A model generated the notes under the pieces. It was not told the DNA's origin, did no database searches, and worked only from the letters and a program-made list of their open reading frames with translations. From positions 488,001 through 552,000 of the forward strand of contig CM060107.1 in NCBI GenBank assembly GCA_030522415.1: 64,000 nt of DNA, in the 5' to 3' direction. Each line of letters opens with the position of its first letter. Position 1 is the first letter of the stretch. The position numbers and the translations under genes were made by a program. This DNA comes from Channallabes apus (taxonomy: Eukaryota; Chordata; Actinopteri; Siluriformes; Clariidae). Positions 32,206 through 44,539 of this stretch are shown piece after piece.

Positions 32206-33835
32206 TCCGACAGGCAGCTTTGTAGTGCAACAGTCCACATTTTTGTACAATGGTTAGATTATCATTATAAATAACTGCGATCCCTCCACCTCTACCAGTT
32301 AACCAAAGCTGATGTATGAAACCGTATTAAGGAGGACTAGTCTCATTTAACGCTACATCATTGTTGTGTTTAATAATTTCTGTTAAACACAGTGTATCAA
32401 ACTCCTGATCTGTAATGATCACCTGCTTTTACTCTGCACTATATATACAATCACCTTATATGTACATTATGTGACTGTGGCCATACCTAACTGTTAGGTA
32501 TATACTTATACAGTACCTACTAATCTTTCTCTCTCCCTGAATGATCAGATCTATCTTCGTCTATCTAAGGTATTTAACCTTCACGTGTCTCTACCATCGT
32601 GCTCAAATCTGTCAATACCAAGTTGTTTTTATAAAGAATGCCCCTTTTACAGCCTGTTACTTTATGCAGGAAAAGCTTTAGTGAAATATTAAACAAAAAC
32701 AACAACATTCTCACCTGATTAATCTCAATATCTATTTGTAATTTATGCATTTCTTTCTTTTTAAACATGGAACACAAAATATAGCACTGTTGGCCTGTTA
32801 TCAGGAGATCATGAGTTCAAATTCCAACATTGCCACAGGCATGTATGACCAGGAGTTTAGAGATTAAAACTGTCTGTGCTCTCTGGGAGGGAGGGAGGGA
32901 GGGAGGGAGGGAGGGAGGGAGGGAAGGGCGTGCCCCCTGCTCTAGCCGGTCTAGGGTGTCTTTATAATCATGTACATGGAAGATGTCTGATAGAGAGTGT
33001 TATAGAGATGTAGAATGACTTTCCTTTGGATCGTGACTCCTGGACTGGAGAAACTTCTCTTTCTCGCTGACTGTGATGGCGACTTGCACACACTGGATGA
33101 TCCACCGGATGCTAGTATAAATTATCATCTATTATTTTTTTTCATCTCAAATGTTTCAGAATTTGATTTAAGGTAATGTTAAATCAAATTATATGTTTTT
33201 ACATCTATGTGAAACAGCTTATTTGTCACTGTTGGTGCTCTGGAGCAGCCAGAAGAACCCTGGAGGATTAAGGCTGTGGACTATAGACTTTTGGAGACGC
33301 ACTTAAGCAATGTTTCCCCTCACAATAACCACCAGCCTTTTACAGTATAGACACCTTCAAGCTTTTACCATCTCCAAGGAACTCACAACAGCTCCATCCT
33401 CAGAAAGTCCCAGCAGACTGAATCACAGGAGCAACAGGCTTTGGTGGCTCAAACAGATAATGCACTGGGTTAATAATTGGAAGGTGAGGCGTTCAATCCC
33501 CAGGGCTGCCACAGTTGATCCAGGCCCTTAACCCTATCTGGTCCAGGTTACGCTGTATCCTTGCTGTACCTAAGCTCTGACCCTGGATTCCTAACTGGGA
33601 TTTACTTTAAAAAAATCTTTTCATTTTGCTCACAAATTGACAAATAAGTGAATCTTGAATGTGTTTTAGTTTCTTTCCTCAGACACTGAGCTGAGCTGGA
33701 TGTGCTGTAGAAACATCAACATGCTCTTTGGATTATCAGCAAAGCTGACTTACAGATTCACTAGAACACACACTTGATATATAGCAGTTTATTTAACTAT
33801 GTTATGACGGTGGGCTCCTCAGTGCAGGTGTTTCT

Positions 33836-33872
<37 letters not shown>

Positions 33873-34184
33873 CATCATAGTATGGCTGATCTAAAGCCAG
33901 TGTCTTCATCACATGTGGCATATTCACCAAGAACTGCACTTATTCCTGCCTTAAAGTCTTTCATTAAAGAACTGTAGTTGAGACGTGACTCCTGTCTCCT
34001 GTGTGTTCTGTCCGTGTGCCAGACCCGTTACAATATATCATACTATACTTGTCATTTATTATTTAATTTTCATGGGAAAATGCTACTAGTCTTTGAGGAG
34101 GTCTGGTGGTATTCAGTAAAAAATAAAAATCTGTAAAGTTTATCATTGCACATTATACAAGATACTGCTGTCTCTCAAGTAACT

Positions 34185-34224
<40 letters not shown>

Positions 34225-34386
34225 GGAGGAATAGATTGAAAAAGGCGTGATTTGTGCTTTACCAATCCCTGAAGCTCCTGAGCTCCTCTCTAGATCAAAG
34301 GGCAGAGAGGTCTGAGGTACAGAGCTCCAGCCAGATCGCATTTCTCATCAGAGTGTTCAGTGTCTCGACATATCCTGGTTAAAAAC
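32206..34386. other. Unassigned region upstream of the GST gene
   Basis: No gene supported. Simple repeats: (GGGA)n 32885-32924, (CA)n 33838-33866, (CT)n 34189-34221. The GST promoter and 5' UTR should lie in the last few hundred bases, but no TATA box is convincing. No in-frame upstream ATG is seen near the start. Confidence 0.4.
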
Positions 34387-35031
34387 ATGGCCAAAAACAT
34401 GATGTTATACTGGGGCTCGGGATCTCCTCCCTGCTGGAAAGTTCAGGTCGCTCTGGAGGAGAAGAACCTGCAGGGTTATCACAACAAACAACTGTGTTTT
34501 GAGAAAGAAGAGCACAAGTGTGAGGAGGTGATGAAGCTGAACCCAAGAGGACAGGTAAAAATGTCTCACACTGAAAGCTCATGATTTCATCTGCATTCAT
34601 CCTGACTGCTCCTACACAGCACTCTAACTAACAACACCTACGGTATGTATACATGTGTTTGTTTGTTTGTTTGTTTGTTTAGCTCCCCACCTTTAAACAC
34701 GGGGACATGGTGGTGAATGAATCCTTTGCTATCTGCATGTACCTGGAGGTAAGGACAATGGAGTCACCAGTGCATTTCAGGGCTGCCAGGTGACAGGTGA
34801 TGTCAGAGACTCATTTGCATAATACTCTTTGTACTCTTAACCAAAGTGACTCTGAGGGTCTTTGTCAAGGCTCAAGGTCATTCTCAGCTGTGTCAGTTGT
34901 CAGTGCTGGGATTTGAACTCATGACCTTCTAATGAGTCATCCTTACCCACTGAACTACTATTGATTTCAGAACTATATTATTTTTTGTCATATCACCCAG
35001 CTCTACTGTATATTTATCGTATTAAACAGGC

Positions 35032-35101
<70 letters not shown>

Positions 35102-36759
35102 ACCGGTTTAAGTCCCAGGGGACCCAGCTGATCCCAGATGATGTGAAGGAGCAGGCGCTTGTGTTGCAGCGTGCGTTTGAGACCAACACACTGCAGCAGA
35201 AGATGTGTACGTACACCAAGACAAAACAGTACAATAGAACATGATGCAACACAATTCAATACAGGACAGGACAGGACAAGACAGGTCAGGACATACAGGA
35301 CATACAGGACAGTATTGTGATGTTCCTGGTTAATAAGGACGAACTGCATGAAACAAAAAGCAGACATAAAGGAAGGGATTAATGATTGTTCGTTCAATAA
35401 AGTTAATACATGAAAGAGGGCAATGGCACTCAGACCAAAGTTCACCAAAATCTACTGATTCAAAGGAGAGTTAATTCAACACTGACTCTCAGTTTCCAGA
35501 GCTGGCAGGAAATGGGCTCATATAAAGTGGAAAAGACAGAGAGCAGGGAGACAGGCTTTTGGATTGGACTGAAAGTATAGATGAAAATACCAGTGAAATT
35601 GAGGGAGACAAAGGACAGAAAACAGAGTTCCTGATGTAATGATCCACGGTGCAGGGAGAAGTTCAGAGTTTCCATCTACAGTGTTTCTAATAGAATAATA
35701 GATCCATGAAGAGAGGACACCTTGTTGAGATCTGACATTTAAGCGAGTTGTAGATTTCTGATGAAACAACTCCAATTAGGGAAAGCTCAGTCTCGAAATC
35801 CATGCCAGCAGAAGAGACGTTTGGTCCTCTCGAGCAAGTGCATATATCTGGTTGTCAGGTGATGACCTTTGCAACAAAATGGCCCCCAGTCCTGAATCAG
35901 AGACATCCGCTGCCACCACAAACTGAAGCTTAAGGAGTCTGGAGGAATAAGGACGGGTGCTGGTGGGAAGAGGTGCTTGAGGTCAGAGAAGGATTTCTGG
36001 ACCTGGTAGAAGTTAGTAATGATGGTGCCTGCTAGAGAAATGTTTAATGAACTATTGGTAAATTATCATGAACGCTGAGAAAAGTTCTTGTCTGGAAGAT
36101 GGGCCAGGTCAGTAGATTCTTTTAGTTTGTCAGGGTCCGTTTCTATTCTGGACGGGGACACGATGAATTTGCCTTACATGAAGACAAAACGATTAAGAAA
36201 GTCCCTCAAAACATCATCATTCATGTGTGTGTGTGTGTGTGTGTGTGTGATGCTGATGGCTCAGATGAGGTTCTGTTCTACACTTACCTTGTCCCTGAAC
36301 CTGAGAGACACGAATCAGCATTGACCAGAAACAAAGAGAACCTGAAGACTGAACTCGCACTGTGGGAGGGTTACCTAAAGAAGGTACTGTAGGGTTATAA
36401 ACACAGAAACACACACACACACACACACAGACACACAGGTGCAGTGACGTTGTGTCTCTCTGTAGATGGGTAAAGGATCGTTCTTGGCTGGGACTCACTT
36501 CTCCTTGGCTGATGTCGTTTTCTTCCCAATCCTTGCTTTCCTCCCTCGATTTGGGTAAGTGTGTGTGTGTGTGTGTGTGTACAGTATCACTCTGTTGGTG
36601 TGTGATGTGTTTCTGCTGGCGTGCAGGTTGAGTAAGGAGCGCTACCCGATCCTGACGGCGTATTACGAGATGGTGAAGGAGCGTCCGAGTGTTAAGTCCT
36701 CGTGGCCTCCTCACTGGGTGGAGAAGCCTACAGGAGGGGACACGCTCAAGGACCTGTGA
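34387..36759 (+). CDS. gstr: Glutathione S-transferase rho, six exons
   Basis: Exons are 34387-34554, 34683-34748, 35101-35206, 36265-36383, 36466-36554 and 36627-36759. All junctions are GT-AG and the phases match; the product is 226 residues, the usual length for the fish-specific rho class. The N-terminal thioredoxin-like domain (about 1-80) holds WGSGSPPCW at 9-17, the glutathione-site loop, and NPRGQLP at the exon 1/2 border. The C-terminal helical domain ends SSWPPHW ... DTLKDL. It conjugates glutathione to electrophiles in the cytosol. ATG 34387 is the only start; a GTG nine codons upstream is not used. UG- and CA-repeats sit beside several splice sites. Appears intact. The name is by family recognition. 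Confidence 0.93.
35036..35098 (+). repeat. (GT)n ending at the exon 3 acceptor
   Basis: About 31 GT units run directly into the AG of the GST intron 2 acceptor (TAG at 35098-35100); there is no ordinary polypyrimidine tract. Confidence 0.95.
36224..36249 (+). repeat. (GT)n near the exon 4 acceptor
   Basis: About 13 GT units ending 15 bp before the GST exon 4 start at 36265. Confidence 0.95.
36409..36429 (+). repeat. (AC)n in GST intron 4
   Basis: About 10 AC units in the 82-bp intron upstream of exon 5, complementary to the GT tract in intron 5. Confidence 0.9.
36559..36580 (+). repeat. (GT)n at the exon 5 donor
   Basis: About 11 GT units that start within the intron 5 donor (GTAAGTGTGT...) of the 72-bp intron. 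Confidence 0.9.
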
Positions 36760-36805
36760 GGAGACACCGGGAGGGGAATTGGATCTCACACACTCATTAA
36801 CACTG

Positions 36806-36854
<49 letters not shown>

Positions 36855-37225
36855 TCATTTTACATATGGTACACGAGTTAAATGTAACCTTCACTTTTAT
36901 CTGTACAGTTACATCTTTAATCCAGGTTAACTAAATGTCTAATCCGATCACATGAGAGTTATCATAACCACTTTAACCAGAGGTTCAAATGAGCCAGAAC
37001 AGACTCCTTTGATTAATTAATTAATTAATTAATTAATTAATTAATAGATTGGCACTTTCCATATGATGTTACATTACAGTCAAACGTGCAAAATGTGCAG
37101 TAAGTGTTAAAGTGCATGACATGTGCATGAGGTGAGATTTTGTCCCTGCTGGGTTGTAATGTTCCCCACCTGCCACACCTCACTTCATCCCCAGTGTTTC
37201 ACAATCAACATTTCAACATTTAACT
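36760..37225 (+). other. GST 3' UTR with simple repeats
   Basis: Non-coding stretch between the stop and the AATAAA signal. Contains (GT)n at 36813-36853 and (TTAA)n at 37012-37045. Confidence 0.6.
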
Positions 37226-37231
37226 AATAAA
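37226..37231 (+). terminator. gstr: Polyadenylation signal candidate of the GST gene
   Basis: AATAAA 467 bp after the stop codon, followed by a GT-rich stretch (TTGCTTGTGTGTGAAG) suitable as a downstream element. Confidence 0.55.
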
Positions 37232-37654
37232 AATGAAAAGACATTGCTTGTGTGTGAAGTCTGCTTCTTTAGAGTTGCGCTGCACCTGTTGTAGCCTTAA
37301 ATAAGCACAAATAGTGAGGGGAGAAAGATGGAAAAATCACTAGCACGCTGCTCTCACCGTCACTTGTTTAGATTTAATGAGGGAACGATATTACCAATGG
37401 ATCAATGCATGATTAACCCACCCAGGGGGATAATGCACATTTCTTATCTGTATTATACCTTTTTTTTTATATTATTAGTGATAATTTTAACAACCACGTT
37501 TAACACAATGATCAGTCATTGTATGCATTTGTAAATAATCAAAAATTAGACACCTTGAAACCAGAACACTGTGATCTCTGTGATCTAAACAAAAAAAATT
37601 ATATGCATCAAAATGTATAACATGCCACCTTCTATCTGTCACATACTCCCCCTC
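37232..37654. other. Unassigned; possible LTR-element edge
   Basis: No gene. Just before the LINE the minus strand reads GAGGGGGAGTATGTGACAG, resembling a polypurine tract followed by an LTR start. The same retroelement sequence should continue at 40661, since the LINE interrupts it. Confidence 0.3.
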
Positions 37655-37660
37655 GAAAGA

Positions 37661-40654
37661 ATTCAAATTCAAATTTTATTTGTCACATACACAGTCATAA
37701 CCAGTACGATATGTAGTGAAATGCTCACACAACTGCCAGTGACCTTAAAATAAAAGCTTAAACATAAGAGATAAATATGAATAAAATAAATGCTTTAGAA
37801 ATAAAATTAACTAGTAAAATATACTGTACAAGTAAAATTACTGTAATAAAAGAAATACGGCAGAAAACGAAATTAACTAGTAAATATACTATACAAAGTA
37901 AAATAAACTATACTGTGCAAATAAGAATAAATATCAATATAATAATATAGAAATATAAAAGAAGAAAATAGAAATTTGTCCAAATCAGAAATGTAGAAAT
38001 GATTGAGGTGTGCAAATATGCATAAAAGTGATTTCTTAAAGTGTCTTGTTATTAAAGTGATTTGTGCAGTGGTCCATAATGAAAATATAAATATATAGTG
38101 CAAAAGTGTGCATGAATGTGTCCATAGTGGCCATGAATGCCCAGTCAGTGTTGGATGTAAAAAATATGTTATTAGTCCTGTGTGGTGTTGTGTCGCCTGC
38201 GGGAAGAAGCTCCTCCTCAGTCTCTCTGTATTGGCCTTCAGGGAGCGGAATCGCTTCCCAGACCGCAACAGAGAGAACAGTCAGTTGTTGGGATGGCTGA
38301 GGTCCTTCACCATCTTCCTGGCCTTGGTCCAGCATCGCTTGCTGTAGATCGAGTGCAGGTCAGGGAGCTCGGTGCGGATGATTCGTTCAGCTGAACGCAC
38401 CACCCTCTGTAGAGCTCGTTTGTCCTGCATGGTGCTGTTTCCAAACCAGGTCGTGATGTTTCCCGTCAGGATGCTCTCTATGGTGCAGGAGTAGAAGTTC
38501 CTGAGCACCTTGGAGGGCAGTCTAAAGTCTCTCAAGCGTCTGAGGTGGTAGAGACGCTGCCGGGCCTTTTTCACCACGGTGTTGATGTGACAGGACCATG
38601 ACAGGTCCTGTGTGATGTGAACACCGAGGTATCGAAAGCTGTCCACTCTCTCCACTGGGCTGCTGGTGATGACTGGGGTCTGGTATTTCCTTTCCTGCTT
38701 TGTACAAAAGTCCACAATCAGCTCCTTTGTCTTGCTGATGTTCAGGAGGAGATTGTTCCTCTGGCACCAGTTCTCCAGATTTCCAATCTCCTCCAGGTAG
38801 GCCGACTCATCGTTGTTCGTGATCAGGCCGACCACAACAGTGTCATCAGCAAACTTGATGACGGCGGTGGAGTTGGTAGTGGCCACGCAGTCGTGGGTTA
38901 CAAAGAGTACAGCAGGAGGTTCGGAACACTGAGAGTCCAGTGCTGAGAGTGAGTGAAGCTGAGACATGTCCGCCCATCCTTACTGCCTGTGGTCAGTTAG
39001 TTAGGAAGTTGGAGATCCACTGACACATAGATGAGCTGAGTCCCAGGTGCTCCAGCTTGGTGGTGAGTGTGGAGGGAATTATGGTATTAAATGCAGAGCT
39101 GTAGTCGATGAAGAGCATTTTCACATAATTCCCTTTCCTAGTGTCCAGGTGAGTGAGTGATGTGTGGAGAAGATGGGAGATTGCATGGTCTGTGGAGCGG
39201 TTTGGTTGGTATGTAAACTGTAGTGGGTCGAGTGTGTCTGGTAGTGAAGAAATGATGAAGTCTCTGACCAGGCGTTCAAAGCACTTCATCACTACTGAGG
39301 TGAGGGCTACAGGGCGATAGTCGTTGAGGGAAGCAGAATGGGGTTTCTTTGGAACAGGAACATTGATGGACTCTTTGAAGCATGTGGGGATCACCGACTG
39401 AGATAAAGAGATGTTGAATATCTCAGTGAACACAGGTGCTAGCTGGTCTGCGCAGGCTCTGAGAATACGACCTGAGATGCCGTCTGGTCCTGCTGCTTTC
39501 CTGGTGTTCACTCTCTTGAAGGCTCTCCTCACATCGTGCTCGGTGATGATGAGCGCGTTCCCGGTGCTGGCAGTGTCTTCCTGTCTGCAGCCATTAGCGC
39601 TGCTAACATTAGCATTGCTAGCGTCTTTAGCTGCAGCCTCGAAGTGAGCATAGAAAGTGTTCAGCTCGTCTGCCAGAGTCGCGTCCGTGTTCGTTATACC
39701 GGATGTTGGGGCTTTATAGTCTGTTATTGTCCTTAATCCCTGCCACAGGTTCCTAGAGTCACTCTGTTGGAGTTGTGACTCTAGTTTTCTTCCGTAGTGC
39801 TGCTTCGCCTCTTTCACTTCCTTCCGGACATTATAAGACACAGCCTTGTATGGTTCCATGTCCCCCGACGCAACTCCCGTGTTATAGGCAGCGGTGCGAG
39901 ATCTCAGACTGTCGCGGATGGTTTTATCCACCCACGGCTTCTGGTTGGGAAACGTTCTGATTTTCTCCACGGTATCATCCGCTAGCTTCCCAATGAATTC
40001 CACAACCGCTTCTGCAAACACGCTGACGTCATCGGAGCTGTTTATGAACATGTCCTTCAGCCTTTGTTTGTATTTTGGCATGAGGATGATGGCGGCGTGG
40101 TCGGATTTACCAAACGGAGGGCGAGATTGTGCCTTCTAGCCGTCTTTGACTGTTGTATAACAATGATCCAGTGTCCTTTCGCCCCTGGTGGGGCAGGTGA
40201 TGTGTTGAAAAAAGTTTGCCGCTGCGCGTCTGAGGTTGGCACTATTAAAGTCCCCCGCCACAATAAGCGCAGCGTCCTGGTGTTGTGTCTGGTGCTGTGT
40301 GAGCGCCTCATGCAGCTCGCATAAGGCAGTGTCTGTGTCCGCTTGTGGTGGAGTATAAACGGGCTCTCAGCCTGTTCCTGACGCCGGCTCGTTTCCCTCG
40401 GGGCCGCCGCTTCGCATCGCGTCCATCGTTCTCCTTCAGGATCTCACTCGGCCAGCTCGGATCCGGAGTTAAATGCGCTGAATTGTGAGTACATTGTAAA
40501 CCAATAGAAACAAGAGTGTCTCTATCATACCTAATGTACACAATGGTGATGAATTATCTGGTTTGAAGTTACTGAAAGATAACTTAAAAGATGAAAACAA
40601 AGTAAAATAGGTCGGACCAGTCGTGACGGCAGCCGACCTCACCGGCGGCATCTT
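37661..40654 (-). mobile_element. L2-A LINE, near full-length copy 3
   Basis: Flanked by a perfect 6 bp target duplication GAAAGA (37655-37660 and 40655-40660). The 5' end on the minus strand starts AAGATGCCGCCGGTGAGG; the 3' end is ATTCAAATTCAAATTTTATT on the plus strand. Length 2994 bp with one long ORF2-type coding region and no ORF1. It sits in Gypsy or LTR-related sequence. Confidence 0.9.
38281..40081 (-). pseudogene. L2-A endonuclease-RT ORF (broken)
   Basis: Two long frames, 38993-40081 (linker and RT fingers/palm: YRPVALTS, NRSTDHAISHLL, FIDYSSAFNTI) and 38281-38967 (FADDTVVVGL and C-terminal domain). A stop and small deletion at about 38930-38995 remove the G-P-Q-G block. The endonuclease N-terminal to 40081 is also broken (40057-40311 reads in another frame, and upstream parts near 40400 are deleted). 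Not functional, although the target duplication shows it arrived by retrotransposition. Confidence 0.8.
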
Positions 40655-40912
40655 GAAAGACCTCCCAAGAATAGATGTACATAGACAACAATAGATGTTG
40701 TCCCCAACATCCCAACCTTTGACCATTAGTTCAGATAAGGAGTAAACTATGCAGAAACACTTAAGCAACATTCAAGACAAACGCATATACCACATCTGGA
40801 ATGGTACATTGTAATGTTACAGTCTGGAACTCTTTTCATACATTCGCCCCCTTTTGGGTAAGCATTCAGTCCTTGAGTTCATTCGTTAGTTCCTTTGTAC
40901 CTACAGTGTCCT

Positions 40913-41295
40913 TGTCAGGAGTGAACTAACCTCGGGGACCAGAAGACGTAGCTTTAGCTGGTAAGCCAATATAGCGTGGATGGTAAACCCAAACGCGGAT
41001 AAGAAGCGAGTAGGCAGGATAACCACGCGACTTTAATCTAAGGACTCTCACGAAAGGGGAGCAAGGGAAAAACAAATTTAACCCGCGTCCTATAAATACA
41101 CACACAACAGCAGAAAGCAGATAACCCAAAGGGTGAGTACTCACGGTTTGCTGAAACGACAACCGGAACCGACATGGGCCGAACTCAATGACTGAGCGGT
41201 AAGCCATCGTTTGTTTACTCCTTTTATACTTCCTGGTTTGACGCCCGCCTTACTTCCGGGTCCTAGTGCCGGGCGCAGATTGAGTGTGCATGACA
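40913..41295 (-). mobile_element. Solo LTR (383 bp)
   Basis: Termini form TGTCA...TGACA. The flanks are GTCCT (40908-40912) and GTACT (41296-41300), a 5 bp duplication with one mismatch. On the minus strand a TATA box (GTATAAAAGG near 41225) marks the transcription direction. It lies between the Gypsy pol end and its polypurine tract, so it is a separate, later insertion. Confidence 0.75.
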
Positions 41296-41579
41296 GTACT
41301 CTCCAAAACACAGTCCATGGCTGCCTTGTTAACACTCTTTATGCAACCTGACCAGCCACCTATATCCAGCCAGTAAAAAAAAAAGTCTCGTGACTTCATC
41401 AGTGAACGTACAGTAAGTGTGTGTACTGGGTGCAATTGTGAGTCTATTAAAGACATCTTGTGCTCGAAAGTCTTTCAATATGTGCAATGTATGCATTTAC
41501 TCAGTCCATTAGTATGCATTCTCTCTATCTCCCATGTCCATAGTGTTGCTGGAAGTGATATGGTTGAAAAGTGTGAGTG

Positions 41580-42190
41580 CATGGCACATCAAAAAATGTG
41601 CACCTTGGCAGTGTCCTCAAGTTGTAGCATGCTGGTGAGCCAAGTCTGTCATATGTGAACAGTTTGGGTTGTCTGTGCTACCGTTTAGGCTGTTGACATT
41701 CTTCCTGACTGGGTTCACTTGGCAAAAGTAGTGGGACAGAGTCCCCCTTACAACTATTCTCTCCCCCTAGTGAATCCTCCATCTGATTACATACTTCTTG
41801 TTCTCCCCCTGGCTCATCTGGCATGATGTCCTCAGGCTGCACAGATTCAGATTCCACAGGTGTACTAGCACATGGAGTATTTGCTGTTTCAGGTGAGCAT
41901 GGTTTGGGCTGCTGCTGCAAGGAGACTGGGTAATACACGTCATCATCATCATCATCATCCTTTTCTGCTGGCTGTTCTACTTGCTCTGCACACTTCTTCT
42001 CTTTACTTGTGGCTCTGCTGTTGTTTCAAGAGACAGATAATCACATGGGAGAAGAAGATTACGATGCAAGATCCTTGATCTTCCTTTACCTTTCTCTGGT
42101 CTGAGTTCATACACAGGAATATCCTCACCAACTTGACGCACAACTGTGTGGATAGTGACTTCCCTGAACCACCCCGAGGTGTCATATTCC
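41580..42190 (-). pseudogene. Gypsy pol C-terminal tail
   Basis: Frames in this stretch continue the integrase: a basic region near 42100-42185, a Pro/Glu-rich tail (41678-41938) and a final FTYDRLGSPACYN near 41640. An (ATC)n run interrupts it at 41941-41957. Frameshifts separate the pieces. Confidence 0.6.
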
Positions 42191-42193
42191 TGA

Positions 42194-43429
42194 CTAAAAC
42201 ACGATCACCAGGTTGTAATACTGAGCTAATGTAATGTAAATGTAAATGTAAATGTAATGTCTCTTACTTTGTACAGCAGCTTTGTGAGCATTGTTTCTCG
42301 TGATCTCATATGCTTCTTCCATGCCCTGCTTCCATTTTTCAACATAGCTCTTAAAATTTCCATCTCCCTCTTGGGTCAGGTTGAACAACATGTCAACTGG
42401 CAATCGTGGTGAGCGACCATACAACAAGTAGAAGGGTGAGAAACCAGTCACTTCACTCCTAGTACAATTGTATGCAAAAATCAGTTTGTGAGTCCTTCCA
42501 GTTAGTCTTTTGTCTCTCTGTGAGTGTCTTTAACATCTGGAGAAGTGTTTGGATAAACCACTCAACCTGCCCATTTCCTTGTGGATTGTAGGGAGTAGTT
42601 CTTGACCCAGTGGCTCCAGAGTATTTCTTCAACTGTGCAAACAATTTGATTTTCAAATTCACCACCCTGGTCATGATGTATTCTTGCCGGGAAACCAAAC
42701 CTCAGTGCATAATCATTAAAGATTTTGTCTGCAGCTGTTTTGCCAGATTTGGAAGTTGTGGCGTATGCCTGAGCAAAACGCGTAAAATGATCCATTACTA
42801 CGAGAATGTACTCGTAACCACCCTTGCATTTGTCAAGATGTAAAAAGTCCACCGAGACTAATTCAAATGGTTGTGTGGTTACAATGTTTACCTGTGGTGC
42901 TCTTGTGTCATGACAGGGCTTCTTGTGTTGGATACACATCCTTTCAAGACATAATCCTTGATATCTCTCTGCATATACGGCCAGTAAAACCTGTCCTGTA
43001 TCAATGATGTAGTTCTATCTACACCGTGATGACCCATTTCATTATGGAGTTCTCTCAACACTGTACTCTTGTGTTTTTTTGGGAGCACCAGCTGTTGTCT
43101 GTTCGTAGTTTTTCTGAGACTCCACGCTCATTGATCTTCAACTTGTCCCACTCCCGGAGGAGGCATGTAACTTGTGGGCTGAGTTGTTTTAGTTCTGGAC
43201 CTGATGGTTTTTTCTCTGTCAGTTTGAACTGAATTACTTGTCCAACAATAGGATAATTTCTTTGGTCATGTTTAATTTGTTCTCTTATTAGTGGGATAAT
43301 GGATGTATCTGTGGTTACTGTGGCACAATCAGCTGAAATGCCCATGGACCATGACACATTGGATTCATTCTGATTTTCACTGCTTGTGTAGCCACACCAA
43401 TGACATCGTATGACATTTCTCCATGTCAT
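42194..43429 (-). pseudogene. Gypsy integrase (frameshifted)
   Basis: The N-terminal zinc-binding part (LHNEMGHHGVDRTTSLI, 42970-43070) has His residues followed by a Cys pair interrupted by a frameshift. The core domain shows VDFLHLD (first Asp, near 42850), [10 protein letters not shown] (second Asp, near 42680) and NGQVEWF (catalytic Glu, near 42570). The C-terminal part reads GFSPFYLLYGRSPRLP (42390-42445). A TTTACA-type repeat interrupts it near 42230-42265. Multiple frames, so not functional. Confidence 0.85.
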
Positions 43430-44198
43430 CTAAGGGCATTCTGGACAAACTGTCTGCGTCAATATTTTGCTTACCAGGTCGGTATTTGATTGTGAAGTGG
43501 TAATCTGCCAGTTCCACTACCCATCTACACCCGGTGGCATTCAATTTGGCTGTAGACAGTATGTAGGTAAGTGGGTTATTGTCACAGTAGACTGTAAAGA
43601 ATGGTGCATAAGAAAGGTAATCATGTAATTTTTCTGTGATCGCCCACTTAAAGGCTAAGAATTCTAACTTGCCTGGATGTAGATGGTATTTTTTCTCTAC
43701 TTGAGTCAAAGTACGGGAACCATAGCCAATGACACAGAGTTTTCCATTTTGTCTTTGATATAGTATTGCACCAAGTCCCTGGTTAGAAGCATCAGTATGG
43801 AGGATAAAGGGTTGTGAAAACTCTGGGAAGCCTAGGACAGGAGGCTGAATCAAACAGTCTATCAACTGCTCCAGTATTGACTGGTGCATGCTAGTCCAGT
43901 CAATTGGCATGCTGGATGGAACTCCTCTGTTTTTAGACTTCATTTGCCATTTCCTCTTTTTATCTTGAAGTGTTTCTGTATCCGTAGGTATTTTAATCAG
44001 GTCATACAGGGGGCTATCAATACGTGAAAAATCTTTAATATACTGTATACTGTAATATAATAACTCAGCAGTTCCATGATAGTTCTTAACTCACCAACCA
44101 TACCTGGCTTCTTGTTTTTCAGGGCACTCACTGCAGCAGTAACAGCAGGGTCCATCCGGTTCCCCTCAGCAGACACAATCTTTCCAAGATACCTTACC
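43377..44198 (-). pseudogene. Gypsy RT connection and RNase H
   Basis: RNase H signature residues: HTDASNQGLGA (first Asp), GKLEFLAFKWA (Glu), VYCDNNPL (second Asp), followed by KYRPGKQNIDADSLSR. The connection region before it (43944-44198) is frameshifted. It is cut off from the RT by the L2-C insertion. Confidence 0.85.
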
Positions 44199-44228
44199 TT
44201 GAATCGGCTGTCGTCACTTCCACTCGGC

Positions 44229-44236
44229 TGACGTCA
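44229..44236 (+). promoter_or_regulatory. CRE-like site in the L2-C 5' UTR
   Basis: A perfect TGACGTCA palindrome (CREB/ATF consensus) lies in the second copy of a tandem pair: CGGCTGTCGTCACTTCC (about 44205) and CGGCTGACGTCACTTCC (about 44225). Such sites could drive an internal LINE promoter. Inference from the motif only. Confidence 0.45.
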
Positions 44237-44539
44237 CTTCCTCCGTACGAGGACACTGAGAAGCTGCTTTTTTCCGAGCTCCACCATACTGACCAACTTT
44301 TAAACTTTTTCGTCCCCTTACGAAGAGTGTACATAAAACGGATAAGTATCTTATAATATATTTACTCGAAACGCGTGTTATATCGTTAAGTTTTAATTGT
44401 TTTGCAGCACACCGCTTTTAGCCGGCATTAGCATCGCTAATTAGCATTAGCATCGCTAGCCCGGCTATCACGTTTGTTTGTTTGTTTCTAAAGTTTGTTT
44501 TCGCTTCCTCACACCGATTATTTTCCGTGTTTAGACACC

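Noticed and set aside
34360..34386. Upstream start extending the GST by nine residues
   Set aside because: The codon is GTG, not ATG, and the family starts at the ATG of 34387.
35014..36894. Open frames on the minus strand across the GST gene rich in His-Thr
   Set aside because: They are translations of (CA)n/(GT)n repeats and the reverse of real exons.
38106..40324. Long plus-strand open frames across L2-A copy 3
   Set aside because: They are antisense shadows of the minus-strand LINE coding region.
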